Of a stretch of 64,000 nucleotides of DNA, positions 24,501-36,500 are shown one piece after another. The stretch's first letter is position 1, and each line of letters starts with the position of its first letter. Made by a program: the position numbers and the translations under genes. This stretch comes from Eleginops maclovinus (Eukaryota > Chordata > Actinopteri > Perciformes > Eleginopidae), in the NCBI RefSeq assembly GCF_036324505.1, contig NC_086355.1:21566518-21630517 (forward strand). The letters run 5' to 3'. The notes beneath the pieces were generated by a model. That model had not been told where the DNA came from and did no database searches. It worked only from the letters and a program-made list of their open reading frames with translations.

Positions 24501-27500
24501 ATGACAAATAAAGCCTTGAACCTTGAACCTTGAACCTACTTCCCCTGAGGAGTTCTACAGAATAGAATTCTTTAAAATGTTGGATGTAGTTGAGGTCCAG
24601 TTGACAAAGCGCTTTGACCAGAGCAGCTTCCAAACACTCAACATACTGGAAAAGGTGTTAATAACTGGAAAGGTGGAGGATGTGGATGTGGTCAGTTCTT
24701 ACCCAGAACTAGACCAGCATTCTTTGGAGGTACAGCTGGCAATGTTCAAACTTCAGTATCCCTGCAGCACGGCCAGTGAAGTGGTGGATACCCTGAGAGC
24801 TATGCTGCCAGAGGTTCGAGGTTTGTTCACTCAAGTAGAAGTGTTGGTCAGGCTTCTTCTTGTTGTGCCATGCTCCTCAGCAGAAGCTGAGAGAAGTTTT
24901 AGTGCCTTGAGAAGGCTTAAGACGTGGCTGCACTCTTCAATGTCTCAAAAGCGCTTGAACAATGTGGCTGTTTGCCACATCCACCAGGAGCATCTTGACA
25001 AACTTGACTTAGGGGAGATTTGCCAGTCATTTGTGTCTGCAAATGACAAAAGAGGTCACCTTTTTGGAGCCTTTGTATGATCTCTTACTTTTGTTCTAAC
25101 TGTAAAAATCCTGCTGTAGGCATGATACAGATAATAGGGGAGAAATATGATTATAGGAGAAAAAAAAAGGGAAATCAACAATTTTGGGGAAAGGATAGAG
25201 ATAGTAAAAGCAAGTCTTTAACAGGTTGTAAGGTTGTATTGAGTTATAGTTTTATGTTCTGCAGGGCACTGAAGAGGGCTAAGTTTGATTGTAATAGGCT
25301 CTGAGTAGCCTTGGTACGCATTTTATGTTTCCTCATAACTTTTTTTTCAAGAGATTTTTTGTATTGTATTGTAAGTTCTAAATAGGTTAAATTACAAACA
25401 ATACACTGCTTTTTCCAGTTTAGTTTATGACTGATATATTTTATTATACAGTAACATGACCAAGTTGTCTAAATAAAAATCATAACAAACACAATATAAG
25501 CTTTATTTTGAAATGAAAAGAAACCAGTAACGAAAAAGGGACGGTCGGATGATCCAACTTGTTGACTCTCTTCCTCACTGACGGTGAAAAGTCTGACATT
25601 ATACAATAAAAATAAAGAAGAAAAAATAATAATTGTGACGCTAAAGGGCTTCCCAGTGTGTTTGAAAGTAACCCCGAGAAGGGATCCTGACCAAACGTCA
25701 ATATATGATGAATTGGGAGTGAGAATATGTTACTTCCGGGTGTATGCAACGAGAGCTTCGTCCTTGACAGCTGAATATTGTATATGTGTAGTGTGTGTAT
25801 GAATGTAGTGTGTTCACAGCATTGCACTGCAAATTCAAAACCAACTAAATGAATGTGGACATTGTAACAAAATATGAGTTTGGTTAGTTAAAAAGGAAGT
25901 GTAGCGTATTGCATTGTAAGGAACTTTTACCGGGGAAAATAGGGAAAAAAAGGATATTTCATATTTGATATTTTGTAGTGTGTACAATGCTCATTGTTAT
26001 GACACTGACACGGTCAGATCAGGTAATGTTCTCAATGTGTTGCCCAGTATTAACATACAAATGTATCCCAGTTGACGGAACAAGGATTTGATATCCAGAA
26101 ATATATATAGATCAATGATGGAGGGTTTTGCCACTTTAAAAATACTAATGCCAATAATTTATTCGATGCAAATATTGAAAGAAAAATACAATAATTGATT
26201 TACTATTCATTTAAATGATTTGTTGTATTGCCAATAACTACACAAAAAATAACAAAAAAAGAAAATGTTTAATACATAAAATAAAAAGCCTTAGCTGTAC
26301 ACTAAAACAACTGAAACATTGAATGTAATGAAATGCATGATGTCAAGAGATTTCACGACTGTATTAGGTTAGTTGAAAGCCATAATATTAAGTTTAAATA
26401 AAGAATATTAGGTTCAACTCAACATTTTAGCTTTTTACTGCCTTGTTTTGTTTTATACTGCTGCAACGTAAACAAATTCCAGTTTGGGATCAATTACGTA
26501 CCTCTTATCTTATAACAGTTACAGTATGTGAAATGTGTTGACATCATACATTTAATTAAAGTCAAAGTTTCCGTGTTTTTTTGTGTATGTGCGGTTTTTC
26601 CAGTCATCAATTTATCAGGAATCAATAAGAGAATCGATCAGGATTCTGACCATCAATAATAGAATTGGTATGAATAAAATCATATAATTGATTTGCCATA
26701 CCCATCCCTACTATATCTTTTTATGCCACTGATGACTGCTGTAAGAGTATTTGATCCTCACAAAAAAGGGACACACACACCCTCCTTCATATGAGTCAGC
26801 AGCTGATGAATATTTCAATACTGCTCTCTGGCTCAGCATTCCATTCAATATGAAATATTAATGTGCCTGTAGAAATTGGGCTGTTCATGATGAAAGGTTG
26901 GGCAGCAGGTTTTTAACCCAACAGTGGCTCAGAATGATCACGCTGTTTTAATTGAAGCCTCCACTCCTCATAATTGATACAGGGCCAAACCAGCCACAGA
27001 GGTTGAGCTGTTAAGCATTTAATATCATTGTGTTTGATGGTAACCAACAGTGCTGACACTCACAATAAACACAATGAGATGAGAGCTCTTATCCAGCATC
27101 CATTATAACAATATTAACACAAGGAGAGAGTTCAATCTGTGTGGCAACACATCTGACTGAAAATGTATTATATAAATGTTTTGTGTACCAATGGGCTTAT
27201 ACATCATTTCAAGAGATCCACTCCTTTAGAAGGATGAACAGATGTCAGAGTCCCAGGTGAGGTCACCCCATGGCTTGTTTTGTCCAACCAATACTTAAAC
27301 ATTTAGTTTATTATTGAAAGAGATTTAGAAAAAACAGCTAATATTCATATTTAAGTAATAAAAACCAGTAAATGTTTGATGTTGTGGTTGAACTTGCTTT
27401 TAAGAATGAATCAATTCTTAAAATACCTGCAATTCCCTTTCTGTGCAATGATTAATTATACCAAAACAGCAAAGCAGATTTTGACAGTGGTCAATATTTC

Positions 27501-30500
27501 CACGTTTAATACAACTATTATATTTGCAATATAAATGTTTGAGATGCTTGAATAGCCGAAGGCTTGATGTAAGGGATAATGGTAACACCATCGTCAGTTA
27601 AAAGTAGACTGTAGTCACCAGGACATCCCCATAATGCCAGAGTTTGGCATTAAGGCTGTTGCCATCTTGGTTTTTGGATGTTGCCTTCATGTTTCTCTGG
27701 AACTACATTTGACAATAGAGGGTGGAGCCAAATAAAACCGAAACGCAGACATTTTAGGGAAAAATACTTTTTACATTTCTCTTTTAGTTAACTGAGCACA
27801 CGCTGTTTTAACAGGTATTACACTAGTTGTAAGACGAAAACACGTACAACACATGGACTACACCGTGATAGAGACCTGTCAATCACGCTCTAGGATGCCA
27901 CGCCCTTGAACATATCCATCTTCAATGTCTATGAAACTGTAATTGGGATCATCATTTACAAAATCAACATCACACTGTATTAAAAAAGTCCTGAAACTAG
28001 CAATTGAGACCATAAAATTGTCAGGTAAAAGTTAACTGAGGGCTAATTCACCGACAGATGAACTCCTGGTTAAAACAAAATGAATGTATCCAATCAATTA
28101 CAGAAAGTGGGCAGACAACATGGGGTTGCAACACGTACATCCTGGTGTTTAAATGAAAGGGAGTGCTTAAAAAGACCCTGTTTGAATTAGGTTGATGCGC
28201 AAAAAAACAAAACCATTGTCAGAATACTTTATTTATCCCCGGTAAAATTGGGTTTTGTTAGCATCCAGAGCGTGTTGCAATGGCTACATTTCCTGCCTAC
28301 TATAGATAACTGTACTATATTTGAAACGTTGTTTTCCATTGTCCATCATCCTAATCCTACTAACACAGTGCTTCGGCCACCTGGTGCTTGGGTTGACCTC
28401 CTCCTGTGTCCCTGCACCTCCACTGACTTCAAAGCAGACATGAAAGAGCAATTTGCATCAATAGAGCTAGTGAAAAGCAAAAGCAGGTTAGAAGAAATCC
28501 CTTGACTGTAATACCTGCCACAGCTCAGAGTAACAATCCCTTGTGCATTACATCAGGGCTATTACATTCATAGTGTTGCGCTGAAACACAGGGCTTAACA
28601 GAGCAAGGTAATGTGGGGAGGTTTTTCAGAGATGTTGAAATTAAACTGGATCTCGGGAATATAGAACACCTTAAGCAAAATTGAGCTGTCTGCCTAGTGA
28701 AAACAAGGCTTTTACTGCTCACTCAATTTAAATTCTCCCTTTTGTATTCTGTCTGGCTTCATCTGCCTTGGCTTTGTGTGGATAGGTAGCTCCAATCATT
28801 AAACGCATCCTGTCCCTTCATCCCACTGGTAATTAGGGGGTAATGGAGCCCTGGCTCAGAGAAATCGGACACCACGGAGCCAGAGTGCTTACCTTGCCAG
28901 CACCAATCTGAAGCAGAGGGGGAGGCCTGTCCCGCTGATTTGACCTATCAGAGGCCCCAAACGGCTCTGGCAGGACCGTCCCTCCCCTTCAGCCTCCATC
29001 GTCTCCAGGGCCTGTCAAGTGCATTAGCTCTTTGCTGCTTAGCGCTTTGTTGTATTGATTTATTGTCCTCTATACATGAAGTGAAGGATGTACATTATAC
29101 AAACACTATGTGCCTGTTGTGCTGAAACAGAATTACTGCTCAATACAGTTTTGAGTTTTCTTTCTATGAGAAACAAAAGAAACCTTTTAGGATTTTAAGC
29201 TTTACAGACCATTTACATGCACAAAACCTAAATAACCAACTACAGGAAATGGATACCCCAAAAAGCACAATAGGGCATCTTTAACAGACTTCACCTTTTA
29301 CTCTTATAATTCTACCTGTATTCTTGTCTACTCTCCCTTTTTTAAGTGTATTTTTCTCTTTGTCTTCATCCTCCCGGTGAAGGTGGAGGAGGAAAATGAT
29401 GAAGGATCAGTGGACGAACTGGAGGAAGAGGAGGAGGAGGAGAACTGGGAGAAAGCTCTGTCTGTGGAGCGCTTCGCTGACATCCTCAGTGACACCGCTT
29501 CCACCTCCGGGGACAGGATGGGCCGGAACTACACAGAGAAAGACTTTGAATGTAAGCAGAGCTACTTTGTTCTCTGTACAAATACTATCACTCAGTATAC
29601 TATCTATTACACAATAACTGCTGTGCTCTGTATTGATCCACATTATTATCAGAAAGCAAGCTGAACCGAGTAAGAAAGATTTTCTTCCAATTTATTTGTT
29701 ATTAATATTTGTCCTAACAGTTGTTATTTTGTATAATTATTTTATATTTTCTATACATGTCTCAGCCTGTTTATATCTCAAATCCACAGGGTTTGGTGGA
29801 ACATCAGTAGATGAGTGACAGGCTGTGAGAAAAAGCACAGAATAATAACCTCCCCTGATGATGCTGCTGTCATCCTGAGGAGAGCTCATTACTATTTGCA
29901 GTGTCAACCCTGTTTCTTTTCAAAAGCCCAAAAAAACAATTATGTACCATCTGTTCACAGAGGAATATAATATATACTTATCCCATACTGTGTTCAGCTA
30001 GATGTCACATACATCAAAAAGCAACCAAGCCAAACACTAGCACTGTCTAACTCATATTCGGCAACACAACAGTTACATGCACTGTCTTTTCTAAATAAAC
30101 TTCTGTGTTCACAGGAAAAAACCTGGTGCGGTCAAGGCAACATTACTACGAAAAGCCCCTAGGATTAGGAAAATATTTCAAATTAGTATATGTTTGTTAT
30201 GTGGTTCAGTTTGTTATTTTCAAAACGTAAGTAAAGGTTAACTTACTGAATCGAAAAAATTCTGTTCCAAAATCAAGTAAAAAACTTAATAAAAACAAGG
30301 TGATTTCGCTTGTAATAAGTAAAACAAATCTACCAATAGAACAAGTGAAAATGTGCTGGTAAGATTTCTTAAAATAAGATGGGATATTTAGATAAATGAC
30401 ATCTTTTAATTAGCAGGGGAAACTTATTTTAAACTATATTTTACCAGAATCAGGAAATGTTGTGGTACAAAATAAGCCTCAAATGCTCTGTTTTCTCATC

Positions 30501-33500
30501 TTAGTTTGTTATTTCCAAGAAAAATGTGTTTTTGAAAATCAAGTTACATTTTTTTCTTGAAACAACATGATCCATCTTTTAAAAATACCACAGCAGCTTA
30601 AAAAAAACTAGTGTCATCGGAGATACAACTCAAAATAATATGTTTTGAAGATACTTAAGATGCATTGTCTGAAAACAAGACCCTATATCTCACTGCATTG
30701 TTAGTTCTTAAGTTATTATGTCTTTTATCAAGTGTAAAGACATATTCTGACAAGAAATTAGACAAATACGTATACTTGGCAAGATTTCGAGTTTTTACAG
30801 AGTTTCACGTTTCTTAGTATAACTACATTCATGCAGGTTGACGTAACATACTTTACTTATGTCCAGTTCTTGACTTAGTTTGAGATGCACAAAAGTACAC
30901 ACACTGTCAAGCTAACGTTGACTATTGGTTTCACATGAGACGTAAACCCCGGTCTTCTGGGTGGAAATTCCTTTTTTTGTGGCATCCAGACACTCTTCAT
31001 GGCACTTCACATATTCAGTAAACTTAAGGTACCGTGATGTATTTCTGATCTGATTCTTAATTTTGACACAGATCACAGACACACATTTCCCCATACGCAC
31101 CACCCCTTATCCACCCACCTACCCCTGCCCCAGCGTTTACGCAAGAGGGTGCACAGCGTGGACAGACGGCACAAAAAGAAACGGAAGAAAAGAAGGACCT
31201 CTCTTCCCCCCTCCGAAGAAACACCCACCATCCATGAGGTAGACGAGGAAGACGCCGATTCTGAGACGGACAAACAAGCATTGGCCGCCACCTCCACAGA
31301 GCTACATCATATCCAACCACAGGTAAAATAAGACTGAGGAACCATAGGACCTGTACAATGTAAAGTTTCTTAACTACCCCGCTTGAACTTGGTATGTCCA
31401 AGTATGTTCCTCCCCTCTCACTGATCTTCCTCTTCCTCTCAGTTTAGTTTGGGGAGCCAAGATGACTTGGAGGAAACCCTTGCCCCCTCTACCTTCCACA
31501 CTGAAAATGAAGAACATCCATCGTCAAGGAAAGCTGCTCCTGCTGTGATAAAGGGGGAGGTTCATAATGGAGGAATTACTGTTCTTCAACAAAAGGATGA
31601 GGTGCATGGAGAGGAAGGAGCTTGCAACAGGTAGGCGGTTATACAATCTCAGGTTCTGTTGGTTTGAAAACTGTTGCCTACACGGTTTCATGATCATAGT
31701 AAAGATACAAAGTGGAAACCTGAAAAATGAAGACAATGCAGAAGTGTCTTAAACCTGCATTTCTAAATTGTTTAGAAGTCTATGAAAAAAATGGCAGAAC
31801 TTCTGACTAACTTTATAACCTCAGTCATAATGTTCCTTGTTTTAAGCCTGGTTTTTGCTTTCCAAATTAATATCACAGTTAAAAATTATAAAAAAATATG
31901 CATGAACTTTGCTTACCAAGCCAGCATTTGATGGTAACTTAGCATTAAGCAACTACAGTGTAAGATATTGGCATTAAGATTTGGCGTAGCAGAGCTACTC
32001 ATTTTAATACTGAGTGTATGAAGTCATTAGGCAATCATTTTGTATAGCTTTTGTCCGAAGAACTTTATGACATCATCATCAGTCAGTGTTCTGCTGCCGT
32101 CGTGTTGTATAAGTTGTAATGTGTTCATCCAATATGTGGCTCATTCACAGCTAATTGGTGCACTTTGTTCAAAAGCTATTAGATAACTTTGTCTATATTT
32201 CCTTTGGGGTTGGGTTAGCAGCGTACAATGGGTTCATCAAGCCACTTTCCCTGCTAACAGCTGCTTGCTGTGGCTGGCAACACGTTTGATTAGAGAAATG
32301 AGAATGAAATGAAGCTGTGGGCCATAAAACTAAAACAATTAAGCTTGAAGATGCTAAAACGCTCCGTAGAGTTGGGTTTTAATTATCTGTTGGTTTGGTA
32401 CTATGAGTTCTTTCACAGTAAACACCGTCTTTAAATCCATTGTTATTGGTTGATATAAAACTATAATTATGCAGCTTTAACGGTTTGTTGTTAGTTTACG
32501 CTTTTATTACTTGAAGTCCATTTTCGCCAGGGACTGTTTACTGATATCGTAGCATGAATTGCACATTACCAGGCAGTACGTTGCTATGGTTACCTGCAGT
32601 TTAGTATGCCTGGTGGACTGGTTTACTGTTGATTAGTTTAACTAACAGACATACTTTCGTGTTGTACCGTTTTCCAAATATAGCGCCCAACTGCCAGCCA
32701 GAAGGAAATGAGTATCTTGCTGGTCATATAAGAGGAGAAAACAAAGTTGGATTAAAACAATTTGATTCATATTCAAATTATTCTTAATTTGGAGCTGACC
32801 CCTTGCATCAAATGTGTCTGTAACAATTAACATGGACGGAGCTTTTCTGAACAGCAAGCGAAACAAGCAGCACAATACAGAATAAAGCAGACAAGAAGAG
32901 TTGCCTCGACTCTAAATTAACTTTATATAAGTATCTTGTTCAGGAAATTAAGTAAATCAACCCTAAAACCAATAAGTGCAGTTCTTTAGGCTTTGATGGT
33001 TAACTGATAGCTAAATCCTAGATATTAGAAGACCATCTGGCCTGCACAAGCATAACCATCAAAGTGTGAATTAATTCATGATTACAAATGAATATGGATT
33101 CGACTGCTGGAGGTCAAGGGCCCCATGGTGATTCAGGTGTTGTCTCTGACTGCTTATATGAAAGCACAGAAACCCCACCATGCATGTGAGACAGTGTTGC
33201 TGTTAGAGTGAACACAGCTGGGGATGACTCAGAGGGTTAGTGAACAGGGCTGGTCCTAACGCTGTGTTGTGAAGCCCTCTATTGGCGAAGAGACGGCAAT
33301 GCAACCCAAATGCAATAAGCATTTCAGTTATAAGTACTGTTGAATTTATAGTGAGTTATTTCTATTTCAATACATTGCAAAGCTTTGTACGTCATTTTAT
33401 TTCATAAGAATGTCATTCTTTGGAGGTACAACTGTCTCAAAGTGATTCGTATGAACAGGTCAACAATCCATGTCTGAATGTGTAATTTGTACTTCACAAA

Positions 33501-36500
33501 CAACCAACTTAACTTTCATGTACTCGTTCAGGTGGGAAGTAATTATATACTGTATGAATAATAACCAGACTGCTTGTTCTTATTTTGAAATAAGGAAACC
33601 ATTTAAAAGGCAGGCCATCGTGTGCTTTCGAAAAATCTCACAGATTAGTTTTTATTTGTGGAATTTGTTTGTATATGCGTTGATCCGTTTTATATCATTT
33701 TTAGAGTTTACATATCTTTATTGCATTTGTGGAAGGTGTTTTAGATTCACAGATTTCCCTTTTCTGTTGGTCGGTTCATACAAATAATAAAGGAAAATCT
33801 ACCTCTATATAATTCGACAACATTTGAATATCTTTAATCAACTTTTTTATTTTCTTCAGTGCTCCCTCAGGATCAAATCCCTCAAGTTCCACCAAAAACC
33901 GTGCTTGGTTCCGTAGAAGGCCTGTCCACCATCGTCTGGCGGGCGCCCAGCGCAGCAACTATGACCTGCGGGAGCGGATCTGCATCGGCAGTATGACCGC
34001 TCTGGAGACCGCCGTCTACCAGCAGGTGCCCACTGATGAGGCCGAGGCCCAGATGTTGGCCAGCGCCGACCTGGATGACATGAAAAGTAAGGAGAATAAT
34101 AAATGAAGGCTTTAATTGTTTGCGAAGTGCCTTTCTTCTAGCGTCACTGTGCTCTACCTCTTCCAACAGACCTTCATGATCACACCAGCTGTTGTTGCTA
34201 GGGTATTTATGATACAACTGCCAAGTCCCTATAGCAGTTTAAGAAGTCATGCATGAGCTATTCTCAACCATCCCATGTTGTTCAGCTTTTCTGTTTATAC
34301 ACGTATACTTTTCGGAAAATGTAAAGCTCACATCCTCTTCTACTTTTTCCACGTACTTGTGTTATTTATTAATTTGTTGGATCGTCTACAAGTGGCTATC
34401 TTGGCTAATGCTACACTGACAATAGGGTCACACCTAAAACATTTAAGATTAAAGGTAAAGCTTAATGTTAGAAGTTAGGGTTAGGTTAGTGAGTTAGTCT
34501 GCTTGGAGGGATATCAGTATTAAAAGATAAGTGATAGTAGATAAGTGAGCTAATTGGAGGGTTCATTTGAAAATGTGTTTTATATATCTTCTGACGCAAA
34601 AAGAAAGAAAGGACTTAGCAATTTTAGTTGGAATTGATCTGAATATAAATGACTTCACAATGTTGGCTCTTTCATCCAGTGTACCTAACAGAACTCGGTG
34701 CCATTATCTTGACTTTTTGTTGGGAAAGACAGAATCCTGCTGCTTTGATTACAATATAAATGCTTAGTTACAGGCTTATTTTTCTGTTATAGTAACAACA
34801 TCAAACAGTCTGTCTCAGAATATTGCATTTTGGTTTTAAGGCTGGATTCAGGATTTTTATAAAGCGTTCAGCAGCCTCTGCTGGCAGCAAAAAATACATC
34901 TGCCTGCAGAACACATTAATCATTTTTAAGTTCTGGCTGATTTAATTTAACAGTTTAAACATTTGTCTTTTTAAATATCAGTCAAGGACCTATGGTTAAA
35001 TGTTCTTGGTTCATCCTTTTCCATGACTATAACTCAGCATCCTTTCTACAAAACAGGAAATAGATTTAGCTGGTAGTCACAGTTTTTACTTTAAGAAATT
35101 ATATAAACTGACTTTTAAAGTTTGAGTGTTTTTTGTTTGTGCTTACTGTGCATCATCTATTCCATTGTCTTAAATAGCACGTTATTAACAGTAATACAAA
35201 ACAAAACAATATTCTCTAACAATTTTAACATGAAGTATACAACAAACCTTACCAGAGCAAAGGTCAGTTGCATTTCTTTAAATGTCAAATTCAGAAAAAA
35301 ACCTGTGTCCAGTCCTAATTCAAAATGTCCTTTATCTGGATTATCACAGGGAGTGTGTCATCTGAAATAGGTTTACTTAAAAGCCTATTTTGTCACGGAT
35401 TCTAGATTAGCAACATTGGCCTGTTATTATTGTTGTTTAAAATAGTGGATCCTGGAAAGCCTGTATTGCCTCCCCAGCTGATCTGGTGCTGACCAGTGAC
35501 ATGTTCTCTCACTGCTGCCTGTAACTTGGCTCCACTGTGGGCGTCCCACACATTCTGTCTCCTGACACCAACCCACACAGACCCCCACATTCACTGATAG
35601 CAACAAGCATCCAACTAAATAACACAAAAGATGAAGGGCAGAGAAAGCTCAATATCTACTCTGATTCCTGTAAATAATCATACTCACAATGACAGTAATA
35701 GCTATTGAAAATGTCCCACACCTCACGTATCCAGGGCAGAATCCTCTCTTCCAGCATCCAGGGCATTGATTCACATTGATTCCCCCTTCAGCTGCAACCC
35801 TGCCTCTGGCCTTTCCTGCTTCACCACAGCAGGGTAATCAATGACTGTTCACAAACCTGGAAACAGCAAATGGGGCATTCGAGTCATTCGGAACCAGCTA
35901 TCGGATTTGTAGAGAGCGATGCTTTGCATTGACAGGCCATGTTTATCACAGCTGTATTTCAGTCAGGACCACTTTATACAAAAACAATATTTTCATTGCA
36001 GTAAGTAATGTTTGCTGGTACGGATCAGTTCAGGGAAATCCCCGCCCTTCCATGTGCTCAGGAGAACACTCTCATGCGTAGAGAGTGCCAGAAGCCAAAT
36101 ACCCCATCCCCCATTTAGTAACAGAACATAGTAGGCAACAATGACATCAGAAATTTAATTTGATAAGTCTGATACAGCATAGGGAAAGGCAGAGCATTGA
36201 TTGATGTGGATTTTCAGTGGATAGCAGAGGAAGAAGCAGTGGTAGAAATGCTAAGCAGCTGAAATATGCACACTTATTTGAGGTTGATCAGATGCAGACT
36301 GAATCGGAAGTTAGATATTTGCAGAATATTATGTGCCTGTATATTTCTGTATATTCCTGTAGCCTAGTGAGACTGTATATTGATATATGTCTTTTCTATT
36401 GTTAATTTGTATCTACTTGCATGTTAATGTTTTTTATTTCATTCTTAATATATTTACTTGCCACTACTTTTAATTTAGTGGCAAGTAAATATATAAGAAT

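Larger units (their letters stand above)
25081..29382 (+). other. slc4a3 first coding intron, 3' part
   Basis: No coding sequence is recognised. Contains a probable hAT-type non-autonomous fragment (about 26585-26708), a non-repetitive homeodomain-motif-rich block (about 26780-27070), and an approach to the next exon with a good pyrimidine tract. Open frames at 25480-25827 and 28248-28505 look spurious. Confidence 0.5.

Noticed and set aside
29377..29382. Translation start just upstream of the exon at 29383
   Set aside because: The codon is GTG in intron sequence before the acceptor; the exon begins by splicing.
31057..31401. Minus-strand frame of 114 codons
   Set aside because: Antisense shadow of a conserved slc4a3 exon at 31072-31322.
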